Assembly (NCBI GenBank): GCA_018242625.1 | Contig: JAFEBO010000008.1 | Location: 310,001-374,000 of the forward strand | Source of the DNA: Planctomycetota bacterium | GTDB taxonomy: Bacteria; Planctomycetota; Phycisphaerae; Phycisphaerales; UBA1924 | DNA: 64,000 bases | Reading direction: 5' to 3' | Shown here: positions 1 through 9,486 of the stretch, in pieces | Numbering within the stretch: the first letter of the stretch is position 1 | How the letters are laid out: each line of letters starts with the position of its first letter | Program-made: the position numbers and the translations under genes | Notes under the pieces: generated by a model | Database searches by the model: none | What the model saw: the letters and a program-made list of their open reading frames with translations, nothing else | Told to the model about the DNA's origin: nothing

Positions 1-128
1 GTCCTTGGAAAGGAAAAGCTTGCGTTCTGCGGAACAAGCCCGCCCGGTAGAAGGCCGGGGCCTTTCAGGTGGACTTCCTTTTTCCGGCGTCCCCGCGGTT
101 CACTATCCTCCCGCCGCGGAGGAGTGCC
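1..128. other. Window edge, no gene supported
   Basis: No convincing coding frame is seen before the helicase start. An imperfect GC-rich inverted repeat (GCCCGG ... CCGGGGC at about 42-61, followed by CTTTC) could be the terminator of a gene lying to the left, but the pairing is bulged. A strong ribosome-binding sequence GGAGGAG lies at 118-124. Confidence 0.4.
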
Positions 129-2750
129 GTGTCGCTGGCTCAGCAAAATCAGGACATCCGCCAGGCGGAAGCGCCGACTTCTGCGCCCCGGTCGCCACGC
201 GCCGCATCCAGCCTGCGCAAGGACCTCCGCCGCCTTCTCTCGCCCACGCCCGCCCGGCCTCGCCCGCGCTCAAAGAGACCCGCCGGCGACCCGTCTCTGT
301 GGATGCAGGCCCAGGACGGCCTCGACGCGATCCGGGGCTGGTTCGCCCGGCGCGGCTGGCAACCCTGGGCCTTCCAGGAAAAGTCCTGGCAGGAGTTCCG
401 CAAAGGGAGCAACGGACTCATCCAGGTTCCCACCGGCGCGGGAAAGACCTACGCCTCCTACCTCGGCCCGCTCTCGGAACTCATCGACGAGATCCGATCC
501 GGCAACCCGCCCGCTCCTTCAGTGCGGGTTCTTTACATCACACCGCTCCGTGCCGTCTCACGCGATATTGAGCTGGCTCTCCGCGCGCCGGTAGACGAGA
601 TGGGGCTTTCCATCCTTGTGGAGTCTCGCTCGGGGGACACCCCGCAATCGGTCCGAGCCCGCCAGAAAGAGCGGCTGCCTCACATCCTCATCACAACGCC
701 CGAGAGTCTTTCTCTCCTGCTCACCCGTGAAAACGCCCCCGAGCTTTTCTCCGGCCTCTCCGCGGTCCTGGTCGACGAGTGGCACGACCTGCTTACAAGC
801 AAACGCGGGAGCCAGGTCGAGCTCGCCCTGGCGCGGCTCCGCGCATTCTCCCCCGACCTGCGCACGTGGGGCCTCTCCGCCACGCTCCCCAATCTCGACC
901 AGGCCGCTCGCCTGCTCGTCGGCACCCGCGCCCAACCGCCCGCCATCGTCCAGTCCGACATCTCCCGCGAAGTGAACATCGAATCGCTCTTCCCCGCCCC
1001 CGGCCAGAGGCTCCCCTGGGCCGGCTTCATGGGCCTCGCGATGCTCCCCCGCGTGCTCGAGACCATCGACATCCGCGTCTCCACGCTCCTCTTCACCAAC
1101 ACCCGCGCCCAGTCCGAGCTCTGGTTCCAGGCCATCCTCCACGCCCGCCCCGAGTGGGCCCCCTTCATGGCCCTCCATCACGGCTCCATCGACCGCAAAG
1201 AACGCGAAAAAACCGAGGCCGGCCTGAAAGACGGCTCCATCCGCCTCGCCGTCGCCACCAGCTCGCTCGACCTGGGCGTTGATTTCTCCCCCGTCGAGCG
1301 CGTCCTGCAGATCGGCTCGGTCAAAGGGATCTCGCGGCTGGTGCAGCGGGCGGGGCGCGCCTCGCACCGCCCGGGGGCCGCGTGCTCGATCACCTGCGTG
1401 CCGACGCACGCGCTGGAGCTGATCGAACTCGACGCGGCCAAGCGCGCCGTGGCGCAGGGCCTGGTGGAGGCGCGGCTTGCCGCGGCCAAGCCGCTGGACG
1501 TACTGGCGCAGCACATGGTGACCTGTGCGCTCGGGGGCGGCTTCACGCCCGATGCGTTCTTTGAAGAGGTGCGCGACGCGACTTCGTACCGCGACCTTTC
1601 GCGCGAGGAGTTTGACTGGGCGCTCGATCTTGTCTGTCGCGGCGGTGAATCGCTCAAAGCCTATCCGCAGTATCACAAAGTTCACCTGGTCGAAGGCCGA
1701 GCGTGCGTGCCCGACCGGCGGATCGCCCACCTGCACAGGCTCAACGTGGGCACGATCGTGGGGGAGGCCGTCGTTGATATCTGCTTTGTGGGGGGGCGCC
1801 GGATCGGCTCGATCGAGGAACACTTTGTTTCCTTCCTGCGCCCGGGGGACAAGCTCTTCTTTGCCGGCAAGTCGCTGGTCTTTGCTGGGCTCCGCGAAGG
1901 GGTGGCGTACGTGCGCCGGGGATCGGGAAAGACGTCGCGCACGCCCCACTGGGCGGGCACCAAGCTGCCGATCTCCGAATCGCTCGCCGAGTCGGTGCGT
2001 CAGACGCTCGAACTCGCCGCGTCGGGGCGGCTCGATTCGCCCGAGCTTGCCGAGGCGGGCGGGCTGATCCGCGCCCAGGCCTCGATGTCGATCATCCCGC
2101 GGGCCGACGAACTTCTGGTGGAATGCTGCCCGACGCGAGAAGGGCATCACCTCTTTGTTTTCCCGTTCGACGGTCGGCTGGTGCACGCCGGGCTCGCGGC
2201 GCTGTGCGCCCTGCGGCTTTCGCGGGCGTCTCCCGCGACGTTCACGCTGGCGGTCAACGACTACGGCTTTGAGCTCCTCTCTCCGGCCCCGATCGATCCC
2301 GCACCGCTGCTCGAGCCGGGGTTCTTCACGACCGAACAGCTGGCGCAGGACACGGCCGAGAGCATCAATATGGCCGAACTGGCCCGGCTGCGGTTCCGCG
2401 AAGTGGCACGCGTCAGCGGGCTCATCACCCAGACCTACCCGGGCGCCAAAAAAACCGGGCGACAGACCCATGTCAACGCCGGCCTGCTTTACGACGTCCT
2501 CAGCGAGTTTGAGCCCGGGAACATGCTGCTCGCCCAGTCGCGGCGCGAGGTTCTCGAGCGCCAGTTCGAAGAAACACGTCTCTTCCGGGCCCTGACGCGG
2601 TTATCTTCGTGCGCCGTGCGGCTGGTCAGGCCCGAATCTCCCACGCCGCTGGCGCTGCCGCTGATCGTTGAACGCACGGCGGGCCAGATGTCCAACGAGT
2701 CGCTCATCGCACGCATTCAACGCATGCAGCAGCAGTGGGAGGGCGCCTGA
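129..2750 (+). CDS. Ligase-associated DEXH-box DNA helicase (Lhr-like)
   Basis: Superfamily 2 helicase of the Lhr type that accompanies an ATP-dependent DNA ligase, an exonuclease and a phosphoesterase in a bacterial DNA-damage-response cassette. The order of motifs is complete: Walker A PTGAGKT at residues 101-107, the DEWH variant of the DEAH box at about 216-219, LSATLP (motif III), the helicase C-terminal domain with SSLDLGVDF (motif V) and QRAGRASHR (motif VI), then a long Lhr-type winged-helix and C-terminal region. I chose the GTG at 129 because GGAGGAG sits four bases before it. An ATG at 69 in the same frame would add 20 poorly ordered residues. The next gene starts directly after the stop, so the pair is an operon. 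The ligase and exonuclease partners are not in this window and may lie to the left. Confidence 0.9.
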   Translation: MSLAQQNQDIRQAEAPTSAPRSPRAASSLRKDLRRLLSPTPARPRPRSKRPAGDPSLWMQAQDGLDAIRGWFARRGWQPWAFQEKSWQEFRKGSNGLIQVPTGAGKTYASYLGPLSELIDEIRSGNPPAPSVRVLYITPLRAVSRDIELALRAPVDEMGLSILVESRSGDTPQSVRARQKERLPHILITTPESLSLLLTRENAPELFSGLSAVLVDEWHDLLTSKRGSQVELALARLRAFSPDLRTWGLSATLPNLDQAARLLVGTRAQPPAIVQSDISREVNIESLFPAPGQRLPWAGFMGLAMLPRVLETIDIRVSTLLFTNTRAQSELWFQAILHARPEWAPFMALHHGSIDRKEREKTEAGLKDGSIRLAVATSSLDLGVDFSPVERVLQIGSVKGISRLVQRAGRASHRPGAACSITCVPTHALELIELDAAKRAVAQGLVEARLAAAKPLDVLAQHMVTCALGGGFTPDAFFEEVRDATSYRDLSREEFDWALDLVCRGGESLKAYPQYHKVHLVEGRACVPDRRIAHLHRLNVGTIVGEAVVDICFVGGRRIGSIEEHFVSFLRPGDKLFFAGKSLVFAGLREGVAYVRRGSGKTSRTPHWAGTKLPISESLAESVRQTLELAASGRLDSPELAEAGGLIRAQASMSIIPRADELLVECCPTREGHHLFVFPFDGRLVHAGLAALCALRLSRASPATFTLAVNDYGFELLSPAPIDPAPLLEPGFFTTEQLAQDTAESINMAELARLRFREVARVSGLITQTYPGAKKTGRQTHVNAGLLYDVLSEFEPGNMLLAQSRREVLERQFEETRLFRALTRLSSCAVRLVRPESPTPLALPLIVERTAGQMSNESLIARIQRMQQQWEGA

Positions 2751-3482
2751 TTGAACTTGCACCGCGTGCCGCTCATGATCGATGGTTCAACGGTGTGGCT
2801 CCTTGCAGGGCGCGCGGTGCTGCTGGAGCAGACCCGGACGCTTCTTGTCGCCGATATGCACCTGGGGCGTGAGCACGCCTGGTACCGCTCGGGCCTGCCG
2901 ATCGGGGGTGGCGCCGCGGAACAAAGCCTGGATGATGCGCTCGGGCGGCTGCGGGCCCTCATCGAGAGCGAGCGTCCGGAGCGACTGCTCGTACTCGGCG
3001 ACCTGCTCCATGCCCCTTGCGGGCTCACGGCGGAGATGATCGAACGGGTGGGGGTATGGCGACGGGCCAATCGGCTTTGTGTTCAGCTGGTCCCGGGCAA
3101 TCACGACCGGGCGCTCGACGCCGTGGTCGGCCCGTGGAATCTGGAGGTGCTCGGGCCCTCCGTTGTGGAAGGTTCGTTTGTGTTTACGCACGGAGACGCC
3201 GACGCGGAGTTTCCCGGGGCCGTCGCGGTTTTTCGCGGGCATACGCACCCGATGGTGACGATCGCGGGCCGGGGCGACGGGGTGCGGCTTCCGTGTTTTC
3301 ACAGGAGCGGGCGCACGATCACGCTCCCGGCTTTCAGCGGCAGGATGTCGGGCCATGCGGTTCGTCCGGGCCCGGGAGACAGTGTGTACGCGATCGCGCA
3401 GGATGCGCTCATCGATGTTTCGCGGCAGGCGGGTGCCGGGGCGGTGCCCGACCGGCGTACGGCGGCGGCTTCGCGCGATTAG
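2751..3482 (+). CDS. pdeM: Ligase-associated DNA damage response endonuclease PdeM
   Basis: Calcineurin-like metallophosphoesterase of about 243 residues. The metal-binding signature is complete in order: ADMHLG (DxH), LGDLLH (GD), PGNHDR (GNHD/E), FTHGD and GHTHP. In this family the enzyme is encoded beside the Lhr-like helicase and is thought to trim DNA during ligase-linked repair; the exact substrate is not shown by sequence. The frame begins with a TTG at 2751 immediately after the helicase stop; an ATG at 2775 (MIDGS) is an alternative start. The stop codon overlaps the stop of the convergent peroxiredoxin gene by 4 bases, leaving no room for a separate terminator. Confidence 0.88.
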   Translation: MNLHRVPLMIDGSTVWLLAGRAVLLEQTRTLLVADMHLGREHAWYRSGLPIGGGAAEQSLDDALGRLRALIESERPERLLVLGDLLHAPCGLTAEMIERVGVWRRANRLCVQLVPGNHDRALDAVVGPWNLEVLGPSVVEGSFVFTHGDADAEFPGAVAVFRGHTHPMVTIAGRGDGVRLPCFHRSGRTITLPAFSGRMSGHAVRPGPGDSVYAIAQDALIDVSRQAGAGAVPDRRTAAASRD

Positions 3483-3967
3483 GCCGGGGAGCCGGGCGAG
3501 GCGGCCGACTGGGCACGCCGGAGCACCCGCTTTACAAACTCCAGATGCGCACCGACGCGCAGGTCGGCCACAGCGCGGTCCGCGATGACCGCGACGCCCT
3601 CGCGGCGTTCGACGAGGTATGTGACCCGGCGCGTGAAGAGCCCGAGGAGAAACTGCGCTCCGTAGGCCCGGATCGCTTCCTTCTTTTCGTCGGCCAAAAG
3701 CGTAAAGCCGAGGCTGTACTTTTCTTTGAAGCGGTGCTTGGACTGCGAGCTCTGGGCGCTGATGCCCACAACCCGCACCCCGGCCGCGGCCAGTTCGGCC
3801 GTCCAGTCGCGGAACATGCACGCCTGCGAGGTGCAGACGGGCGTGAAGTCCGCGGGGTAGAAGTAGAGCACGACCGGCCCGGCCTCCAGGAGAGAAGAAA
3901 GCGTGACGGTGTGGCCGGCATCATCGGGCAGCGCAAAGTCCGGGGCTCTCTCACCGATGTTCAGCAT
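3479..3967 (-). CDS. Peroxiredoxin, PrxQ/Bcp family
   Basis: Thiol peroxidase of 162 residues that reduces hydrogen peroxide and organic peroxides, with thioredoxin as the usual electron donor. The AhpC/TSA fold is plain: GERAPDFALPD at the N-terminus, then YFYPADFTPVCTSQAC, with the peroxidatic Cys at residue 45 and a likely resolving Cys at residue 50, the typical five-residue spacing of PrxQ. Most family members have TPGCT; here the glycine is valine. Upstream on the minus strand TACGCT (3973-3978) ends five bases before the ATG and there is no Shine-Dalgarno, fitting a leaderless transcript. It is divergent from the aminotransferase gene with only 33 bases between start codons. Confidence 0.9.
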   Translation of the reverse strand: MLNIGERAPDFALPDDAGHTVTLSSLLEAGPVVLYFYPADFTPVCTSQACMFRDWTAELAAAGVRVVGISAQSSQSKHRFKEKYSLGFTLLADEKKEAIRAYGAQFLLGLFTRRVTYLVERREGVAVIADRAVADLRVGAHLEFVKRVLRRAQSAASPGSPA

Positions 3968-3972
3968 GCCGG

Positions 3973-3993
3973 AGCGTACGGGCGCGGTACAGT
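3973..3993. promoter_or_regulatory. Back-to-back -10-like elements of a divergent promoter
   Basis: Only 33 bases separate two divergent start codons. TACAGT at 3988-3993 ends seven bases before the ATG at 4001 on the plus strand. On the minus strand TACGCT (plus 3973-3978) ends five bases before the ATG at 3967. No -35 box resembling TTGACA and no ribosome-binding site is seen for either gene. Confidence 0.5.
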
Positions 3994-4000
3994 CCCCGCC

Positions 4001-5188
<1,188 letters not shown>

Positions 5189-5192
5189 CGGC

Positions 5193-5543
5193 TCAGGGCG
5201 ACCCTTTGGCCCCGGCGGCGGCGGCCATCCCCATCACACCCAGCACGAAGACCATCCAGACGATCCCGATCAGCAGCGTGATCAGGTGCAGCACGACCGC
5301 GACGATGGCGCAGATCTTTCCCGCCTGCGTGGTGGACCGGCCCGAAGCATCCATCACTCCCCGGTCCATCTTGGCAAGATCGGCGTTGGCCATGACCCAC
5401 GCGATGATGCCCAGGATCCAGCCGCCGCAGCCGAAGACCAGGCCGACAATCCCGAGCGCCAGGATGATCCCTGCGCGATGGGGCTGCTGCGGGCCTGCGG
5501 GCGGGGCTTGTATCGGACTGCCGGGCTGGATCTGGTCCTGCAT
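5193..5543 (-). CDS. DUF4190-like small membrane protein
   Basis: A 116-residue protein with a Pro/Gln-rich N-terminus and two hydrophobic segments, around GIILALGIVGLVFGCGGWIL and AIVAVVLHLITLLIGIVWM. The first ends in an IIAWVMANADLAKM stretch of the kind found in DUF4190 proteins. Function unknown; such proteins are often found near signalling or secretion genes. The start at 5543 is preferred over the in-frame ATG at 5555 because a TATGCT hexamer (minus strand, plus 5551-5556) ends exactly seven bases before it, as at several neighbouring genes. The gene is convergent with the aminotransferase, with four bases between stops. Confidence 0.7.
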   Translation of the reverse strand: MQDQIQPGSPIQAPPAGPQQPHRAGIILALGIVGLVFGCGGWILGIIAWVMANADLAKMDRGVMDASGRSTTQAGKICAIVAVVLHLITLLIGIVWMVFVLGVMGMAAAAGAKGSP

Positions 5544-5550
5544 GGCGCCC

Positions 5551-5575
5551 AGCATACCAGCAGCCCGCCTACTTT
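5551..5575. promoter_or_regulatory. Divergent -10-like elements for DUF4190 and glycerate kinase genes
   Basis: TATGCT on the minus strand (plus 5551-5556) ends seven bases before the ATG at 5543. TACTTT on the plus strand (5570-5575) ends seven bases before the ATG at 5583. The equal spacing and lack of ribosome-binding sites suggest that both transcripts begin at or next to the start codon. Confidence 0.45.
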
Positions 5576-5582
5576 CGCGCCG

Positions 5583-6854
5583 ATGGATCCCTCCGACATA
5601 CTTTCCCGGGTTTTGCAGAAAGTTCAGTCCGCGGCCGACCCTCGCCTGTCGCTGCGCCCGTTTCTCGGCGCGCTGGATGCACCGACGCACCTGCTGGCCT
5701 TCGGCAAGGCCTCGCTCGAGATGGCCGACGAGTTTCTTCGCGTGAAAGGGCCGCTGCCCGGCGTGGTGGTGTGTGTGCCCGACCGGCTCGATGCCCTGGC
5801 GCCGGATCGCGCCGCCGCCTTCGGCGCCGCGGGCATCGCGCTCCTTCCAGCCGATCACCCGCTGGCCACGGAGCGGAATCTCGAGGCCGCGGCGGCCGTG
5901 CGGGACCTGGTCGCCTCGCTCGCTCCGGCCGATCACTTGCTCGTGCTGATCTCCGGCGGCGGCAGCGCACACCTGACCCTGCCGACGCCGGGAGTCACGC
6001 TCGCCGATCTGCGCGAGGTAACGCTCGCGATCCAGCGCGCGGGCCTCTCGATCGCGCAGCTCAACGCGGTGCGCAAGCACTGCGAGCAGCTCAAGGGCGG
6101 CAGGCTGGCGGCGATGTGCCCGGCCGAGCGCATCACCTGCCTGGTGCTCTCCGATGTGCTGGGCGATCCGCCGGATGTCATCTCCTCCGGTCCGTTCGCG
6201 CCCGACCCTTCGACGTACGCCGACGGCCTCGCTGTCCCGCACGCCGCCGGCGCGCCCAACCAGCGGATACTCGATCACCTTCAGCAGGGCGCCCGCTCGC
6301 AGCACATCGAAACTCCCAAGCCCGGCAGCCCCGTTTTCGCCAGGGTGCGTTCGACCGTGATCGCCGGGAACAGCGACATCGTCGCCGCCGCCGCGGGGGT
6401 GGTGAGCGCCGAGGGCTTCGCGCTCGCGCCGGTGCGCACGCTTGTGCACGGCGAGGCACGCGAGCTCGCGCTGCGATGGGCCCCGGACATCCGGGCGGCG
6501 GCGGGCGGGACGGCCTTCATCTTCGGGGGCGAGTGGACCGTCAACGCGTCCGGCTCGACCGGCAGCGGGGGGCCAAGCCAGGAACTCGCTCTCGCGCTCG
6601 CCTGCGAACTCGCCGGCACGCCCTTTCACGCACTGTGCTACTCAACCGACGGCATCGACGGGCCGACCGACGCCGCCGGAGCGATCGTCACGGGGCGCAC
6701 GCTCGCGGATGTGGAGGCCCGCGGCATGATTGTCCGCGACTTTCTTTCCAATCACGACAGCCACACGCTCCTCGACCGGCTGGGCGCACTCATCCGGACC
6801 GGCCCCACCGGGACCAATCTCAATCACATCGCCGTCGTGCTCTGCGGCGCGTAG
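5583..6854 (+). CDS. Glycerate 2-kinase (GckA/TtuD type, MOFRL family)
   Basis: A 423-residue kinase of the DUF4147-MOFRL family that phosphorylates D-glycerate, usually to 2-phosphoglycerate, feeding lower glycolysis. The N-terminal Rossmann-like domain has LAFGKAS and LISGGGSAHLTLP (glycine-rich substrate/ATP loop), then LNAVRKHCEQLKGGRLA with the conserved Arg-Lys and KGG, and VLSDVLGDPPDVISSGP. The C-terminal MOFRL domain contains GGEWTVN, GGPSQELAL and YSTDGIDGPTDAAGA. Length matches the family. Start chosen for the seven-base spacing to TACTTT. No pathway partner is next to it. Confidence 0.88.
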   Translation: MDPSDILSRVLQKVQSAADPRLSLRPFLGALDAPTHLLAFGKASLEMADEFLRVKGPLPGVVVCVPDRLDALAPDRAAAFGAAGIALLPADHPLATERNLEAAAAVRDLVASLAPADHLLVLISGGGSAHLTLPTPGVTLADLREVTLAIQRAGLSIAQLNAVRKHCEQLKGGRLAAMCPAERITCLVLSDVLGDPPDVISSGPFAPDPSTYADGLAVPHAAGAPNQRILDHLQQGARSQHIETPKPGSPVFARVRSTVIAGNSDIVAAAAGVVSAEGFALAPVRTLVHGEARELALRWAPDIRAAAGGTAFIFGGEWTVNASGSTGSGGPSQELALALACELAGTPFHALCYSTDGIDGPTDAAGAIVTGRTLADVEARGMIVRDFLSNHDSHTLLDRLGALIRTGPTGTNLNHIAVVLCGA

Positions 6855-6860
6855 ACCCCG

Positions 6861-7811
6861 TCAGCGCTTTCGGCCGCGTGCGCCGGCAAGGCCCGCGAGC
6901 GTGATGAGCGCGACGGCCCCGGGAGAGGGGATGATGGTGAGAAACGCCGGCGCATTCAGACCCGCCGGCAGCGTGTTGGCAAAGACGCCGACAAAGGCGC
7001 CCGTCACCGCGTCGTACTTGAGCACCTGGTTCGAGCCCGCCGACGTGGCGTAGAGGAAACCGTCGTTGCCGAAGACCATGCCGATAGGTGTTGAGAGGCC
7101 GCCCGAACCGGTGGACATCCACGCGCCGAGGCTGGCGCCGGTGGTGCCGTTGAACCTGCGGATCTGGTTTGCGGTTTCGCTGGCGACGTAGAACGTGCCC
7201 CCGAACCACTCGAACTGCCGGGGCCGCCCGACGCTCGAGATAAAGTTCCCCAGGAACGCGCCGGTCGCGCCGTTGTACTTGATGATGCGGTTGTTGTTGT
7301 AGCTCGGGACGTACAGGTTCCCGTCCGGGCCGAACATCATGCCGTTGTCGGCGCCGCTGAGGCTGCCGCTGCCGGCGGTGACAAAGTCGGAGATGTAGGC
7401 GCCGGTCGCGCCGTTGTACTTGCGGACCTTGTTGCCGTTGAAACTGGAAATGTAGAGATTGCCGGCCTTGTCCCATGTCATGCCGGTGGGGGAGTTCATC
7501 CCCGCATCGCTGATGAACGTGTCGAGGTACGCGCCCGTGCCGGCGTGAAACCGGACGATGCGGTTGTCCTTCTCGCTCGTGACGTAGAGCTTCCCGTCCG
7601 GCCCCATGCGGGCGCTGAGCGGGCCGGAAAGATTGGCGGCGGCATCGAGCGTTCCGAGCAGGTTGCCGCTCATGTCGTAGCGGAAGACCCGGTCGTTGTT
7701 GTACCCGCAGACCAGCATCTCGGCTCCCAGGGCGCCCGAAGCGCCGGGGCCGGCGAAAATGCCGGCGAAAAGGCATGTGACAAGGACGGTGCTCAGAGAA
7801 CGCATGCGCAT
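6861..7811 (-). CDS. NHL-repeat-like secreted protein with PEP-CTERM-type sorting tail
   Basis: A 316-residue exported protein. It begins with a signal peptide (basic MRMRS, hydrophobic core, cleavage near GALGAE). The body consists of about five beta-propeller-like repeats of 45-50 residues, each with a GxDGxLY or GNLYxxSxxxN core and a (K/R)(Y/F)xGxTGA segment. This suggests a single NHL/SMP-30-type propeller. The end is a sorting signal: IPSPGA, a hydrophobic stretch ALITLAGLAG, then RGRKR, close to the PEP-CTERM variant common in Phycisphaerae and presumably recognised by an exosortase elsewhere in the genome. GGAGAG seven bases before the ATG at 7811 supports this start. Ligand unknown. 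Confidence 0.82.
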   Translation of the reverse strand: MRMRSLSTVLVTCLFAGIFAGPGASGALGAEMLVCGYNNDRVFRYDMSGNLLGTLDAAANLSGPLSARMGPDGKLYVTSEKDNRIVRFHAGTGAYLDTFISDAGMNSPTGMTWDKAGNLYISSFNGNKVRKYNGATGAYISDFVTAGSGSLSGADNGMMFGPDGNLYVPSYNNNRIIKYNGATGAFLGNFISSVGRPRQFEWFGGTFYVASETANQIRRFNGTTGASLGAWMSTGSGGLSTPIGMVFGNDGFLYATSAGSNQVLKYDAVTGAFVGVFANTLPAGLNAPAFLTIIPSPGAVALITLAGLAGARGRKR

Positions 7812-8296
7812 ACCGGGTCTCTCCGTGCAGACGGTTCGTGTGCTTGGGCGGGTCCGGCGCCGCGGCCGGGCGCGTCGATGGGATCAAGTTTCACGCGCCC
7901 GTGCCCGCGCCGCTTGCATGCCCCTGCCCACTTGCGCGCCCGGTGCAATTGCCGAGTCCGACTGTGGTTACCAAAGGCGAGCTCCCCGGAAAATCGCGAC
8001 CCGCGCAAAGAATTGGCGAAACCTTGCCTGTCGGTTGTCCAAAAACGTTCCGGGCTGATCGCGCCCCGGATACCGTTGGTGCATTTCGGACCTCTCGCGT
8101 TATAGGACTTTGATCGTCAACCCTCTTTCTGACGCGCAGGAGGAGGGGATTCTGATACACTGGCCCGGTCTTGACAGTCTGTCCGGTTTGTGATGGGGAG
8201 TGGGCGTCCGGGTATTCTTCCGGGCGGTTTGAACGAGTGAAAAAGGGAACGCGGCAGTTCGCCGCGCGGGAGGCATCCTCCAGAAAGGTCGGCGTC
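7812..8296. other. 485-base divergent intergenic region
   Basis: No gene is supported. The region separates the PEP-CTERM gene (minus) from the prepilin-like gene (plus) and must hold both promoters. Visible elements are TACACT at 8156-8161, TTGACA at 8171-8176 without a good -10 at 17 bases, and a short hairpin CGCGGC-AGTTC-GCCGCG at 8250-8266 close to the prepilin-like start. Confidence 0.5.
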
Positions 8297-9457
8297 ATGG
8301 CCCAGACTCGCAAAGCAAATCCCGGTTTCACCCTTATCGAACTGCTCATCGTCATCGCCATCATCGCGCTCCTGATCTCGATCCTGCTCCCCTCGCTGGG
8401 CGCGGCGAGAAAGACGGCTCGCAACGTGATTTGCCAATCCAACCTCCGTCAGATGGTTGTCACGACGAACACCTACGCGGACGCGAACAAAGAGTGGCTG
8501 CCCGGTTCACCGACGACAAGCGGGTGGGATGCGACAGGTCGCGCGATTGTGGTCTCCGGCCAGGTCAAGACGACCGTGAATCCATTTTTCAACGGCATCG
8601 CGGTGCAGAGTTGGGATTTCATGGGTCCGCTGATTTCTTTCGCGGGAATTCGGTTGCCAGGCGATGGGATCATCGCAAAGGACGGCGCCGATGAAGTTCG
8701 CGGACAGAGGTGGGTGGCATACGGAAAGGTGAGTTCGTACCAGTGTCCCGAGAACAACTTTGAGGCCTTTGCTTTCCCCGAAGGAAATGGGGGCGCCGAT
8801 CTCAGCAAGTTCCCGAATTGTCGAATGACTTCGTACAACATGTCCACGGGCTTTACCGCCACTGAGGACGTCGCGCCGCTGGGCATCGGCGTGTTCAAGA
8901 CGGACGAACGCCGCGGATACCAGCCGAAGATTTCGCGTATTGGACCGCCGAGCCGAAAGGGCGCTTTCCACGACGGTCACCGTTACGCAACGGCGAGCGA
9001 CTCCGCCAGTTCGAAGGGGCCGGACTTTGATCCTTCCATCAGTCCGAACTATGGCGGGGCATTTGCCGATGCCGGTCCATGGATCAACGACAGCAAGTCC
9101 CTCGCGCGGGGTGCGGCACCCGGCGAGTTCGTGTCGGCACCTTGGTCACCCGGTAAGGTCGATGCTCGCTTCTGGGCCTTCCGACATGGCCTGAAGTCGA
9201 TGCCGCCCGTTGCGGGAGCTGTGACGGGTCGCAGCGGCGTGCAATGCCTTGGCAATATCGCATTCTTCGACGGTCACTGTGAGACGATGGACGACCTCAA
9301 GGCGACCAATCCCAGCTACTGGTTGCCTGCGGGCACGATCCGGCCGGCCGGGTCCGTCCTTGGTGCGCCGACAAATCCGTGGAAAACCACCATCAAGGCG
9401 TTCCCGCAGGAGTGCGGGGACACCGCGTACCGTTCGACGGAATTCATCTTCCAGTGA
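8297..9457 (+). CDS. Prepilin-type N-terminal cleavage/methylation protein
   Basis: A 386-residue type II secretion/type IV pilin-like protein. The N-terminal signal is textbook: a short basic leader MAQTRKANPG, cleavage before F, then FTLIELLIVIAIIALLISIL with the conserved Glu at +5, followed by LPSLGAARKTAR. The C-terminal part has the pattern SVQ..LGNIAFFDGHCETM, like the DG-containing end of the large planctomycete families of such proteins. These are many per genome and are thought to be pseudopilins or surface proteins; the role is not known. It needs a prepilin peptidase such as the one at 18490-19833. A weak AGAAAGG precedes the ATG. The next gene follows after 29 bases in the same direction. 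Confidence 0.85.
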   Translation: MAQTRKANPGFTLIELLIVIAIIALLISILLPSLGAARKTARNVICQSNLRQMVVTTNTYADANKEWLPGSPTTSGWDATGRAIVVSGQVKTTVNPFFNGIAVQSWDFMGPLISFAGIRLPGDGIIAKDGADEVRGQRWVAYGKVSSYQCPENNFEAFAFPEGNGGADLSKFPNCRMTSYNMSTGFTATEDVAPLGIGVFKTDERRGYQPKISRIGPPSRKGAFHDGHRYATASDSASSKGPDFDPSISPNYGGAFADAGPWINDSKSLARGAAPGEFVSAPWSPGKVDARFWAFRHGLKSMPPVAGAVTGRSGVQCLGNIAFFDGHCETMDDLKATNPSYWLPAGTIRPAGSVLGAPTNPWKTTIKAFPQECGDTAYRSTEFIFQ

Positions 9458-9486
9458 TGCCGCTGACGGGGCATTTGGAGTAAGCA

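Noticed and set aside
558..2471. 637-codon minus-strand open frame opposite the helicase
   Set aside because: Shadow frame of a clear helicase gene; composition is typical of antisense translation of high-GC DNA.
3017..4000. N-terminal extension of the aminotransferase frame
   Set aside because: The open frame continues upstream through pdeM and the peroxiredoxin gene, but those are real genes in other frames and the conserved protein starts at the ATG at 4001.
8171..8199. TTGACA as a sigma70 promoter of the prepilin-like gene
   Set aside because: No acceptable -10 sequence is found at 16-18 bases; kept only as part of the intergenic description.
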